Below, piece by piece: positions 53,531 to 62,482 of a stretch of 64,000 nucleotides of DNA. Location: the NCBI RefSeq assembly GCF_026000775.1, contig NZ_AP026830.1:2193056-2257055 (forward strand). The letters run 5' to 3'. Made by a program: the position numbers and the translations under genes. The notes beneath the pieces are model-generated. The model worked only from the letters and a program-made list of their open reading frames with translations. It did not search any database and had not been told where the DNA came from. Numbering within the stretch: position 1 is the stretch's first letter; every line of letters starts with the position of its first letter. This stretch comes from Vulcanisaeta souniana JCM 11219 (GTDB lineage Archaea > Thermoproteota > Thermoprotei > Thermoproteales > Thermocladiaceae).

Positions 53531-54463
53531 ATGGTTCGGGTATTAATAACGGACTCCGTGGACGAATACATAATCAATGGTTTAAAAAGCCGCGGTATTG
53601 ACATTGATTATAGGCCTGGGATAAGCAGGGAGGATTTACTTAAGGTCGTCCCTGGTTATGAGGCCCTGATAGTTAGGGGTAGGACCAAGGTCACTAGGGA
53701 TGTTATTGATGCAGCCAGTAGGTTGAGGGTCATAGCCAGGGCTGGCGTTGGGCTTGACAATATTGATGTTGAATATGCCAAGGCAAGGGGTATTGAGGTT
53801 ATTAATGCACCCGAGGGTTCAACGCAGTCCGTTGCCGAGTTAACCATTGGTTTGATGATTGCAGCTGCAAGGCTTGTATCGCTTCAGGATAGGTTGATCA
53901 AGGGTGGTGAGTGGCCCAAGGGCAAGTACATGGGTATTGAATTGTTTGGTAAGACGCTCGGTATTATTGGCTTTGGCAGGATTGGGCAGAGGGTTGCTGA
54001 GTTGGCTGGCGCGATTGGCATGAGGGTTATTGCATATGATGTAGTTGACATTGGGGATAGGGCATCGAAGCTTGGCGTTGATACAGTAGGCTTTGAGGAA
54101 TTACTGAAGAGGAGTGACTTCATTGCGATTCACGTATCCCTAACACCAAGCGCCAGGCATTTGATTGGTGAGAGGGAGCTTCAGCTAATGAAGGATGGGG
54201 TAGTGATAGTTAATGCATCGAGAGGTGAGGTAATAGACACAAAGGCATTACTTAAGGCCATTAATGATGGTAAGGTGGCTGCGGCAGCGCTTGACGTACT
54301 TGAGAATGAGCCGCCGAAGGAACCATGGGAAATAGAACTAGTAATGCACCCGAGGGTCATTGTAACGCCGCACATCGGCGCAGAGACCAGGGAAGCACAG
54401 AGGAAAATCGCAGAGATACTGGTTGATAAGCTAGTGAATTACCTGCAGAGGATCAATGCATGA
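53531..54463 (+). CDS. serA: D-3-phosphoglycerate dehydrogenase
   Basis: 310 residues. First step of serine synthesis: 3-phosphoglycerate to 3-phosphohydroxypyruvate with NAD. NAD-binding [21 protein letters not shown] (about residues 140-160), catalytic Arg in NASRGEVID (about 230-238), Glu in LENEPP, and His in VTPHIGAET. No C-terminal ACT regulatory domain, so a short type. Divergent from the recombinase. Confidence 0.88.
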   Translation: MVRVLITDSVDEYIINGLKSRGIDIDYRPGISREDLLKVVPGYEALIVRGRTKVTRDVIDAASRLRVIARAGVGLDNIDVEYAKARGIEVINAPEGSTQSVAELTIGLMIAAARLVSLQDRLIKGGEWPKGKYMGIELFGKTLGIIGFGRIGQRVAELAGAIGMRVIAYDVVDIGDRASKLGVDTVGFEELLKRSDFIAIHVSLTPSARHLIGERELQLMKDGVVIVNASRGEVIDTKALLKAINDGKVAAAALDVLENEPPKEPWEIELVMHPRVIVTPHIGAETREAQRKIAEILVDKLVNYLQRINA

Positions 54464-54627
54464 ACGGTAATTAATTTCTATTAATGTTCAAATTATACAA
54501 TAAGGGGATCTGACTACCTGTATCGCTCTGCAGGCATAATACAAGGTATAGAATTGTTGCCTTTTTATTTTCGTTTTTGTTCTCAACAATTAAGTTTATA
54601 TTAAACGGGAAACCTAACGGTCCCAAT

Positions 54628-54906
54628 ATGGCAAGTATTGATGATATAGTGAATAAACTGCTCAATACTGCTAGGGAGTTAGGTATTACTGCGGAGGTTG
54701 ATGAGTATGGCCGTGAGAAGATCGTAATACTAAACCTAGCCGAGGACTTTAGTATCTATGTCTCTGTGGTTTGTAATAATGAGTGTGACGTTGAGTATGC
54801 TATTGGTGATGATAACTTCATATTTAAGCCAAAGCAACTTGACTTCCTCAAAAGATCTGTGGAGATCATTGAAAGTATTAATAATGAGATTATTAAATCA
54901 CCTTGA
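54628..54906 (+). CDS. Small hypothetical protein
   Basis: 92 residues from ATG 54628; a TATA gtttatatta at 54591-54600 is about 30 nt before it, so the longer frame from 54577 is not transcribed. Acidic alpha/beta protein: DIVNKLLNTARELGITAEVD then strands (KIVILNLAEDFSIYVSVVC, FIFKPKQLDFLKRS). Family not recognised. Convergent with the DUF996 gene. Confidence 0.5.
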   Translation: MASIDDIVNKLLNTARELGITAEVDEYGREKIVILNLAEDFSIYVSVVCNNECDVEYAIGDDNFIFKPKQLDFLKRSVEIIESINNEIIKSP

Positions 54907-54914
54907 TTTAATCT

Positions 54915-55430
54915 TCACTTGACCTGGGATAACTTGTGGTAACCTATTATTGCATATATGTCTGCAATGAGCGTTAATATTGCTCCTACGAGTATTATAG
55001 TCAGTAGCGCCCCAAGCCAGTACCACCTTGATGCATTATTAAACTCATTCATACCGCTTGACCTGCCCAATTCCGCGTAGGCGTTTCTCCAGAAGTACCC
55101 GCTTATTACCATGAATATGTAGAAGACTATGAAAAATACGATTATGGAAGTAACAGCCCCAATGGTGCTGTAGGATATTGATGAGAGTAGGGATAGGGAA
55201 CCCACCAATGTGAATGTTGCGATTGCCACGCCAATTATTGAAAATACCACTGCGTAAATGGCGTTTCTCCAAATACCTTCATTACCATAGTCGTGAGATA
55301 ACTTATAAAGTGCAATCAAAACCATTATGAGTCCTACAAAGTCGATATAGGGTATTAGCGCCAATATGCCGCCGATGAAACCAATAGTACCGGCTGACCT
55401 AATATCTTCCTGGGAACTCATACTAAACAT
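54915..55430 (-). CDS. DUF996 family membrane protein
   Basis: 171 residues (ATG 55430 or 55421). Four to five helices; GTIGFIGGILALIPYIDFVG followed by MVLIALYKLSHDYGN is the DUF996 pattern, and EGIWRNAIYAVVFSIIG and FWRNAYAELGRSSG recur. Archaeal membrane protein of unknown function. Confidence 0.7.
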   Translation of the reverse strand: MFSMSSQEDIRSAGTIGFIGGILALIPYIDFVGLIMVLIALYKLSHDYGNEGIWRNAIYAVVFSIIGVAIATFTLVGSLSLLSSISYSTIGAVTSIIVFFIVFYIFMVISGYFWRNAYAELGRSSGMNEFNNASRWYWLGALLTIILVGAILTLIADIYAIIGYHKLSQVK

Positions 55431-55620
55431 GTATATGTCCTGGTGTTTTATTAATTTTATCTTTTCAAAAATTGAGCATTATGATAAAGTAACTCTCTAA
55501 GTATTAACAAGAATAATTATTATAAATAGATTTATCATATACGGTTGTATCAATTCAATTCTCCCTCAATGAGAAGGGAATTATTAATATTAATGAATGA
55601 GTTAATGGAATTGCAGTGTT

Positions 55621-56682
55621 CTACTTGCTTCGTGAGTTTTTCAGTAATTCTATTAACTCCTTTACGATTTCCCTGTAATCACCTACCACTCCATAATCTG
55701 CATATTCAAATATTGGCGCATTCGGATCACTGTTTATAGCCACAATTACCTTGGATTCCTTCATGCCAAACACGTGTTGAATCGCACCACTAACACCGAC
55801 ACCTATGTACAGCGCGGGCCTTATTGTCTTTCCTGTCTGACCCACTTGTCTATCAAGATCTAGCCAACCGGCATCCACAGCCTTCTTAGTACCGCCTATT
55901 GTACCGCCAAGTAATTTGGCGAGTTCTGTGAGAAGCTTGACGCCATCTGTACTCCCTACTCCGCGCCCAGCCACCACTACCACGTCCGACTTCTCAACTG
56001 GTGGTAGTTCCTCGCCCTTGACCACAGGCCTTACGTTAATGAGCCCATGTCCATTAATGCCTGGTGGTGTGTCTATTGTCTCAACTATTATTTCGCCATT
56101 CCTGTTGGGGTCCCTTGGTGGTGTTGGAAATACGTTAGGCCTGACACTGGCGAGTTGGGGTCTCCTACTTGGGGTCCTTATATGGGCTAATATGCTACCA
56201 CCATACGTTGGTCTTACTTGGTCTAGGTCCCTCGTCTTTGGATCTACGTCTAACTCGGTACAGTCAGCGGTTATACCGGTCTTAAGTGAGTTGGCTACGT
56301 ATGGTGCTAGTTCCCTGCCCCTCTTTGTTGCTGCGAATAGTATTATTTCCGGTTTATACTTGGTGGCTAGTTGTACTATGACATTGGAGTAAATGTGCGG
56401 TACGTACTTTTCCAGGGCTGGGTGATCTATGTAAATGACCTTATCGGCACCGTAATAAATGGGTTCCTTGACTACGTCACCGATGTTGTGACCAAGCATT
56501 ATTGCGGTCACGTCAGTACTTATCTTGCCAGCTAATTCCCTGGCCTTACCAATTAATTGCAAACTGCCGTCCTTAATAACCCCATTAATGAGCTCAACGT
56601 AGACCCAAATACCCTTATGCTCATTCTTATTTACTGGATTCCACTCACTGCAAATCTTCTGCTGTGTCTGTGCTGTGCTCAT
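55621..56682 (-). CDS. etfA: Electron transfer flavoprotein alpha subunit
   Basis: 353 residues. FAD-binding C-terminal domain: VVVAGRGVGSTDGVKLLTE (about residues 236-254), DLDRQVGQTGKTIRPALYIG, VSGAIQHVFGM and INSDPNAPIFEYADYGVVGD. The N-terminal domain carries HNIGDVVKEPIYYGADKVIY. Overlaps etfB by 4 bp (ATGA). With EtfB, FixC and FixX this forms an EtfABCX complex, which in related archaea couples NADH oxidation to quinone and ferredoxin reduction (electron bifurcation). Confidence 0.92.
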   Translation of the reverse strand: MSTAQTQQKICSEWNPVNKNEHKGIWVYVELINGVIKDGSLQLIGKARELAGKISTDVTAIMLGHNIGDVVKEPIYYGADKVIYIDHPALEKYVPHIYSNVIVQLATKYKPEIILFAATKRGRELAPYVANSLKTGITADCTELDVDPKTRDLDQVRPTYGGSILAHIRTPSRRPQLASVRPNVFPTPPRDPNRNGEIIVETIDTPPGINGHGLINVRPVVKGEELPPVEKSDVVVVAGRGVGSTDGVKLLTELAKLLGGTIGGTKKAVDAGWLDLDRQVGQTGKTIRPALYIGVGVSGAIQHVFGMKESKVIVAINSDPNAPIFEYADYGVVGDYREIVKELIELLKNSRSK

Positions 56683-57500
56683 GGTTTGATCACCCCCTCC
56701 TTAGTTAGGTTATCCAATAACCACTTGGCAGCCTCCCTTGGATCACCCTTGAATATCTGCTTCTTTCTTTCGACCGGTTTTGCATCCTCAATCTTGGCTA
56801 CTATCGTTGGTGAACCCCTAAGGCCAATGCATTCCCTTTCCAGTTTCAATGTGTTGTTATCCACGATCTTTACCAGGTTATTTAACTTGGCCTCCACCTT
56901 CCTAATTAGGCCTATGTCCCTGGGGGGATTACTATTTCTATACACGCTTACTACTATTGGCAATTTATACTCATAAGTTTCGTAAACACCCTCATCCTCT
57001 AGATACCTATTTACAGTAATTAGCCTATCCTCAGGCTTAACCTCAGCGTCAACGGCATAGTAAATATAGGGCAGGTTCAGCCAGGAAGCCACTTGAGCTG
57101 GCATGTGAGCTGTTGAGGAATCCGTGGTCTCCTCACCAAATACTATTAAGTCAAAGCTAGAGAACAATCTCTGTATACTCCTAGCCACTGCGTAGGAGGT
57201 GGCCAGCGTATCGGCACCAGCAAACGCCCTGTCAGAGAGTAGGTATGCCTCGTCGGCGCCCATTCCTATTGTCGACTCTAGGAAGTCCTTACCGCTGAGT
57301 GGCGCCATTGATATTGTAATGACCTTACCACCATACTTATCCTTAAGCCTGAGCGCGAATTCAAGGGCGTTCCTATCGTACGGATTAATCATCAGTGGTA
57401 CACCCTCACGTACTAGGTTGTGTGTTACTGGGTCCAGCTTAACGGCTGTTATGTTGGGTACGGCCGCCTTCACAGGTACTATTATCGTTAATCCGCTCAT
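56679..57500 (-). CDS. etfB: Electron transfer flavoprotein beta subunit
   Basis: 273 residues. AMP/FAD-binding fold: NPYDRNALEFALRLKDKYGG, ISMAPLSGKDFLESTIGMGADEAYLLSDRAFAGADTLATSYA-type motif split across about residues 60-101, and GEETTDSSTAHMPAQVASWL (about 125-144). In bifurcating complexes this subunit holds the bifurcating FAD with EtfA. It has an AT-rich TATA at 57547-57556 and so may have its own promoter in addition to read-through from fixX. Confidence 0.92.
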   Translation of the reverse strand: MSGLTIIVPVKAAVPNITAVKLDPVTHNLVREGVPLMINPYDRNALEFALRLKDKYGGKVITISMAPLSGKDFLESTIGMGADEAYLLSDRAFAGADTLATSYAVARSIQRLFSSFDLIVFGEETTDSSTAHMPAQVASWLNLPYIYYAVDAEVKPEDRLITVNRYLEDEGVYETYEYKLPIVVSVYRNSNPPRDIGLIRKVEAKLNNLVKIVDNNTLKLERECIGLRGSPTIVAKIEDAKPVERKKQIFKGDPREAAKWLLDNLTKEGVIKP

Positions 57501-57581
57501 CGAGAAGAGGTAAACGTTTGACTTAATATGTATTTCTGGAACTTTGACATATATAGAATTATATAGTTAATTTAATTGTAA

Positions 57582-57875
57582 TCAGCCAAACCTGTATTGA
57601 ACGCCAAAGCCGCTCTTGGGGTAGTTCCACTCAATGTTATTCTCTGGGCAGACCAAGCGGCATGTGCCGCACTCTAGGCAGCCCTCGTGTGAGAATAGGA
57701 CTGTGCCGTCTGGGCCCGGCGTGTAACACCTTGCTGGGCATAGGTATAGGCAGGGCTTCTTATCGCACTTCCTGCATTGGTCTGGGTCTATAATCCTAAT
57801 GTGCGGTCTCTGGTCAACATCCCATGCATTACTATTCAATCTCTCCTCAATTATTATCTTTCTCTCCAGGCTCAT
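57582..57875 (-). CDS. fixX: FixX-type ferredoxin subunit
   Basis: 97 residues. Four Cys of one cluster plus a second set: CRKCDKKPCLYLCPARCY (about residues 34-51) and CLECGTCRLVCPENNI (about 71-86), giving one or two [4Fe-4S] clusters. Typical FixX, the ferredoxin partner of FixC at the membrane. It overlaps fixC by 4 bp (ATGA). Confidence 0.9.
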   Translation of the reverse strand: MSLERKIIIEERLNSNAWDVDQRPHIRIIDPDQCRKCDKKPCLYLCPARCYTPGPDGTVLFSHEGCLECGTCRLVCPENNIEWNYPKSGFGVQYRFG

Positions 57876-59149
57876 AGGTTCATCACCAGTCTCACGGCAT
57901 CCTTTGCAAGGTCAATTAGTGATAACTTACCTTTGCTCCCCAGGAATGTTGAGCCTATCTTCTTTGGCGTACCATCAACCTCGAAATACCTCTTCAACAA
58001 GTTGTTTATCATTCTCACGTAGTCACTGTATAGGCTCGGCTCTATTAAAACCTTGTGTGCATTCCTAAAGGTCTTGAGTTCCTTAAGTACAAAGGAGTCC
58101 TCAAGCAGTTTTCCATAAACAGACAGGGCCTCTTCATCATATTTTCCCAAGTCGTGTGCCTTCACAATGGCCTCAGCGGCCAACCTACCGCTCTCCATGG
58201 CGAAGTCCACGCCCCTAATAATTATGCCAAGGTGAAGCAGGAAACCAGCCGCATCACCTGCAACCAGGTATCCATTACCGTACAGTTTGGGCGGTGCCGC
58301 ATTGATACCGGCAACCGGCGTTAGATGGGCCGAGTACTCAAGAAGTTGACCGCCCTTGGTTACTCTCTTCACCATTGGATGAAGCCTAAACTCCTCAACT
58401 AAGTCATGCACTGGCGTATCGAGTTGATAACCATAACTCAGGTAGAGGACTACTCCCAGGGTTATTGCATCCTTATTTGTGTAAATGAAGGCGCCTCCTG
58501 GTAGGTAGTGCGTTGGGAATCCAGCTGCGACCCACGCCATGCCCTCATCCTCATCTAGGTTAAACCTTTCATTAATTGTCTCCCTGCTCAGTTTGATGAC
58601 TTCCTTGGCACCCAGGGCCACGACCTCTGGACTTAACTTGGGCGCTAAACCGCTCCTTTCGAGAACCAACCTGTTTATGCCCTCAGCCACTATCGTTACG
58701 TCTGCATAAACCTCGTCATTACCGGCCCTGATGCCAACCACCTTACCGTCTTTGATTATTAGTGAGTCGACGGGTATCTCAGAAACGATAATCGCGCCGG
58801 CTGACTCGGCCTTCTTATCAAGCCACTCGACGAAGTTAGTTAGGTAGGCAGTGAATGATTTGTGTTCAATGTTCATAGTCTCGAAGTCCACGGTTGTCCA
58901 AGTATCCTCAGTCATCATAGTTATTCTCTCTCTCCTGACCCAACGTTCGACGGGCGCCTCCTTAACGTACTCTGGGTATAGCTTATCGAGTACGTGGGCG
59001 TATATCCTACCTCCATAGACGTTTTTGCTACCTGGCTTCTTCCCTCTCTCGATGACCAGTACCTTGAACCCCTTGCTGGCTAGTTGCTGTGCTGCCGTTA
59101 GCCCAGCGGGTCCACCGCCAACGACTATTACATCAAATCGAACTCCCAC
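57872..59149 (-). CDS. fixC: FixC-type ETF-quinone oxidoreductase
   Basis: 425 residues. FAD motif DVIVVGGGPAGLTAAQQLASKG (about residues 6-25), then GSKNVYGGRIYAHVLDKLYP, and GDAAGFLLHLGIIIRGVDFAMESGR-type motif (about 300-330, second FAD motif GDAAG). Passes electrons from EtfAB to menaquinone with FixX. The lack of a C-terminal ferredoxin domain is explained by the separate fixX. Start of the operon fixC-fixX-etfB-etfA. Confidence 0.9.
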   Translation of the reverse strand: MGVRFDVIVVGGGPAGLTAAQQLASKGFKVLVIERGKKPGSKNVYGGRIYAHVLDKLYPEYVKEAPVERWVRRERITMMTEDTWTTVDFETMNIEHKSFTAYLTNFVEWLDKKAESAGAIIVSEIPVDSLIIKDGKVVGIRAGNDEVYADVTIVAEGINRLVLERSGLAPKLSPEVVALGAKEVIKLSRETINERFNLDEDEGMAWVAAGFPTHYLPGGAFIYTNKDAITLGVVLYLSYGYQLDTPVHDLVEEFRLHPMVKRVTKGGQLLEYSAHLTPVAGINAAPPKLYGNGYLVAGDAAGFLLHLGIIIRGVDFAMESGRLAAEAIVKAHDLGKYDEEALSVYGKLLEDSFVLKELKTFRNAHKVLIEPSLYSDYVRMINNLLKRYFEVDGTPKKIGSTFLGSKGKLSLIDLAKDAVRLVMNL

Positions 59150-59390
59150 GAGGTCAAAGCCTAGACATATACCTTATTAAGTATTAAGACTACATAGATT
59201 TGTTATACAAAGTACTTAAGCATCATATTATTCAGAAAAGGGCATCACGGTGTTGCAAGCCCATTCCTCCGGAAAGGGCGCCATTAGTCAGGTCATGTTT
59301 TTAATCAGTCTTAGGCTTGGGGCAGATTGGTTTAAATTCTGTTCGTGATATATAAGTGTGGTTTATGGTTTGGTTAATCTCCTTTTTAGG
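59150..59390. other. Divergent promoter region between fixC and the radical SAM locus
   Basis: No gene seen in this part of the gap. A TATA atatata (59348-59354) lies about 26-30 nt before the C/D sRNA candidate. A GC-richer patch (about 59245-59300) has no clear structure. Confidence 0.35.
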
Positions 59391-59445
59391 GTGATGAAAA
59401 CGAACCCAATGATCTAAATGATGTGGCTCTATCCTTACTGATTTT
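59380..59445 (+). ncRNA. Candidate C/D box sRNA
   Basis: C GTGATGA (59391-59397), 11-nt guide, D'-like ATGA (59409-59412), short spacer, C' ATGATGT (59418-59424), 13-nt guide, D CTGA (59438-59441). The C-to-D distance of 40 nt is right for an archaeal dual-guide sRNA. A TATA at 59348-59354 is positioned for transcription start near 59380. The D' and C' boxes each differ by one base from consensus. Targets not identified. Confidence 0.5.
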
Positions 59446-59546
59446 AGACTAAGAGAGAAATCTGTTTGTTTGTACAGCTACGTGGTTGTTCCATGTGGTT
59501 TTTCGAATAAACAGGCTTAATTTTAGCGCAAAAGAGAAATCGCTGT

Positions 59547-61058
59547 ATGTCATCTCTTGGTGAAAATATTGATAAACTTGTTGAAAAGAAAATTGAAAAA
59601 TCAGGAAACGGCACAGGTACACTAATAACGGCCATTAGGTTGTTGAATAGGGGTGCCGTTAGGTGGGCACTGAGGGTATTGACCAAGGAGGTTGAGTTCA
59701 AGGGTGAAAAGAAGCCACTAATGGAGTGGGTTTTAGCTAAGTACGCCGGTGAGTCCCAATGCCCAACAGTGGCTCATTTCGTTGCCCCATTCTTTGAGAT
59801 GGGTATGAAACTAGCCACGGCTTGGCTCCACGCTGATGAGGAACCAGTTAGGGAGTTGCTCAATGACCCAGCAATTAGGAGGGGCATAGTCACAACGCTG
59901 AGGGGCATAGCCCTATTTGGCGTAACGACGCCACAGAAACTACCTGCCCCATTCTTCATAGTCTGGAACTTCACGAACGCCTGCAACCTAAAGTGCATGC
60001 ATTGTTACCAGAATGCTGGTAAGCCGCTGCCCAATGAGTTGACGCTTGAGGAGAAGCTTAGGGTTGTTAAGGAGCTAGATGAGGCCGGTGTACCGGCAAT
60101 CGCATTGTCAGGCGGTGAACCAACGGTTCACAGGGACTTCTGGCCAGTGCTAGCTGAGATAGGCAGGAGGGGCTTCTACCCAGCCATTGCGACCAATGGA
60201 ACTACATTTGCAAGTATTGAGGTTGCCGAGAGGGCTAGGAAGCTTGGACTTAGGTATGTTGAGATTAGTATTGACGCAGCTGACCCCAATGTTCATGATA
60301 AGTTCAGGGGAGTACCAGGCGCATGGGCTAAGGCCGTGAAGGGTCTTGAGAATGCCGTTAAGCTGGGCTTCAGTGCGGCCTTGGCGTTCACAGTGACCAA
60401 GTACAATATCCATGAGGTTGATAAGATACTCGACCTGGCCCAGGAGATTGGTGTTAAGAGGGTCGTGTTCTTCAACTTCATACCGGTTGGTAGGGGCCGT
60501 GAGAACCTGGAGATTGACTTATCGCCTGAGGAGAGGGAGGAGTTCCTTAGGCACATTTATAGGGAGATGAAGAGAAGGAAGATGGAGATCATAAGCACAG
60601 CCCCTCAGTACGGCAGGGTTGTTAATCAATTAAGCAATGGTGAGGACGTCTCACCAACGCACTTCGTGGTGGCCAACGACCCAGTGACTAGGGAGTTAAC
60701 GGAGTTCATCGGTGGTTGCGGCGCCGGCCGTGTCTATGCAGCTATTGAGCCTGAGGGCACCCTAACACCCTGTGTCTTCCTGCCATATCCAGTGGGTAAC
60801 CTCAGGTCCAAGTCCTTCTGGGACATTTGGATAGACCCATTCATGGAGAACTTCAGGGATAGGGACAGGCTTGAGGGGTTCTGTGGTAGGTGCCCGTATA
60901 AGTTGATTTGCGGTGGTTGTAGGGCTAGGGCATATAACTACTTCGATGACGTACTTGCCCCAGACCCAGGATGCATATACAACTCGGCCGAGTGGAGGAA
61001 ATTGCAGGAGGACGTGCTTAGGATAAAGGTGAGGGTGTCACCATTAAACTTCAAGTGA
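59547..61058 (+). CDS. Radical SAM/SPASM domain enzyme
   Basis: 503 residues. An N-terminal helical extension (about 125 residues) precedes the radical SAM core: NACNLKCMHCYQNAG (C-x3-C-x2-C, about residues 146-160), ALSGGEPTVHRDFW, ATNGTTF, and SIDAADPNVHDKFRG. The C-terminal SPASM domain is Cys-rich: GGCGAGRVYAAIEPEG, TPCVFLPY, FCGRCPYKLICGGCRARAYN, DPGC. Auxiliary [4Fe-4S] clusters are expected. Family relatives include AhbC/AhbD, NirJ and peptide-modifying enzymes; no context decides among them. Coupled to the B12-radical SAM gene 1 bp later. Confidence 0.8.
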   Translation: MSSLGENIDKLVEKKIEKSGNGTGTLITAIRLLNRGAVRWALRVLTKEVEFKGEKKPLMEWVLAKYAGESQCPTVAHFVAPFFEMGMKLATAWLHADEEPVRELLNDPAIRRGIVTTLRGIALFGVTTPQKLPAPFFIVWNFTNACNLKCMHCYQNAGKPLPNELTLEEKLRVVKELDEAGVPAIALSGGEPTVHRDFWPVLAEIGRRGFYPAIATNGTTFASIEVAERARKLGLRYVEISIDAADPNVHDKFRGVPGAWAKAVKGLENAVKLGFSAALAFTVTKYNIHEVDKILDLAQEIGVKRVVFFNFIPVGRGRENLEIDLSPEEREEFLRHIYREMKRRKMEIISTAPQYGRVVNQLSNGEDVSPTHFVVANDPVTRELTEFIGGCGAGRVYAAIEPEGTLTPCVFLPYPVGNLRSKSFWDIWIDPFMENFRDRDRLEGFCGRCPYKLICGGCRARAYNYFDDVLAPDPGCIYNSAEWRKLQEDVLRIKVRVSPLNFK

Positions 61059-61059
61059 G

Positions 61060-62481
61060 GTGGTGAGCGTGAAGGTGCTCCTAGCGGTCCCGCCAGGTAT
61101 TGATAAACTGGAGCTCTATAAAGTCCTTGGACTGAAGGCACCACCACTTGGTCTTGCATGGATAGCGGCAGTACTTGAGAGGGCTGGGCATAAGGTTAGG
61201 ATTATTGATTCACCCACTGAGGGCATTGACTTGAGGACTTTTGTTAATGAGGTTAAGTCCTGGCAACCTGATGTTGTTGGGTTAACAGCGATAACACCGA
61301 CGGTTTACAAGGCGTATGAGGCCGTTAAGGCAATTAGGGAGTACGATAGTGATATACCGATAATTATGGGTGGCCCGCATGCAACATTTATGTACGAAGA
61401 AGCGCTAAACAATGGCATTGACGTGGTTGTCAGAGGTGAGGGTGAATACTCAACACTTGAGTTTGTGAGTATACTCGATAAGTACGGCCTTGATGCCAAG
61501 CGTTTAAGGACAGTAAGTGGATTGGTCTTTAGGGATGGTTCTCAGATAGTAAGGACGTCAGATAGACCGCCGATTAGGAACCTCGATGAACTACCACCAC
61601 CTGCCCGTCACCTGTTGCCCATGGATAAGTATACCATATTCGGTAAACCGATTAGGATAGTTCACGTGATGGCCAGTAGGGGGTGCCCATACGGCTGCTC
61701 CTTCTGTTCCACGTCGTACTTCTGGGGCAGGATGGTTAGGTATAGGTCCGCCAAGGCCGTGGTTGATGAAATCGAGGACTCCATGCAGAAGTATAAGACT
61801 AACATCATTGTCTTTACGGATGATGAGTTCACCCTAGGCAAGAGATTCGTTTATGAGTTCCTAAGGGAAATAGAGGAGAGGAAGCTCGACATAAACTTTT
61901 CCTGCGGTTCCAGGGTTGACACGATAGACAGGGAAATGATGAATGCCTTGAAGAGCCATGGATGCACGGCCCTGTACTTCGGGGTTGAGTCCGGTAGCCA
62001 GGAAACGATCAATAGGATTGGAAAGAGGATAACACTGGAGCGTACAATTAAGGTCTTTCAATGGGCTAAGGAGACCAGCATTGATCACGTGGGTTCCTTC
62101 GTGATAGGTTTCCCATGGGAATCCATTGATGACATGAAGAATACAGTTAAGTTCGCCATGAAACTCAACCCATCCTATGCCCAATTCACTGTGGCAACTC
62201 CATACCCAGGCACACCACTTTACCAGCAGGCAGTTAATGATAACCTAATTGAGGATTTCAATTGGGAGCATTACACCACGTTGAGGGCCGTTATGAGGGG
62301 TTATAAATTCACCAAGGAGCAGGCCCAGAAGATGCTTCAGTGGGCTTACGTGAAGTACTACAGTAGGCTTGGCTTTTTGATTCATGAGTTGGTGCATGGT
62401 AGGTTGGGGACTGTGATAACGGCCATTAAGAATTCATTAGTGCCGTGGTTCACCGAGAGACTGCTTGGGCGTAGTGAGTAA
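61060..62481 (+). CDS. B12-binding radical SAM enzyme
   Basis: 473 residues; GTG 61060 to GTG 61069 are the possible starts, with ggtggtgag overlapping. The N-terminal cobalamin-binding domain (PPLGLAWIAAVLERAGHKVR and GLTAITPTVYKAYEAV, IMGGPHATFM) has no obvious D-x-H-x-x-G. Then radical SAM SRGCPYGCSFCSTSYFWG (C-x3-C-x2-C, about residues 210-227) and ESGSQETINRIGKR. The end has TPYPGTPLYQQAV. Class B methylases, ring-forming GrsA/B lipid enzymes and related families share this layout. Confidence 0.8.
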   Translation: MVSVKVLLAVPPGIDKLELYKVLGLKAPPLGLAWIAAVLERAGHKVRIIDSPTEGIDLRTFVNEVKSWQPDVVGLTAITPTVYKAYEAVKAIREYDSDIPIIMGGPHATFMYEEALNNGIDVVVRGEGEYSTLEFVSILDKYGLDAKRLRTVSGLVFRDGSQIVRTSDRPPIRNLDELPPPARHLLPMDKYTIFGKPIRIVHVMASRGCPYGCSFCSTSYFWGRMVRYRSAKAVVDEIEDSMQKYKTNIIVFTDDEFTLGKRFVYEFLREIEERKLDINFSCGSRVDTIDREMMNALKSHGCTALYFGVESGSQETINRIGKRITLERTIKVFQWAKETSIDHVGSFVIGFPWESIDDMKNTVKFAMKLNPSYAQFTVATPYPGTPLYQQAVNDNLIEDFNWEHYTTLRAVMRGYKFTKEQAQKMLQWAYVKYYSRLGFLIHELVHGRLGTVITAIKNSLVPWFTERLLGRSE

Positions 62482-62482
62482 A

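Noticed and set aside
55545-55739. Plus-strand ORF opposite the etfA end, with a TATA-like box upstream
   Set aside because: Most of it is antisense to the well-supported etfA C-terminus and the amino-acid sequence has no coding character after the first residues.
59547-62481. Naming the radical SAM pair as haem (AhbC/D) or tetraether lipid (Tes, Grs) enzymes
   Set aside because: Motifs fit the superfamilies but not one subgroup clearly, and there are no pathway neighbours.
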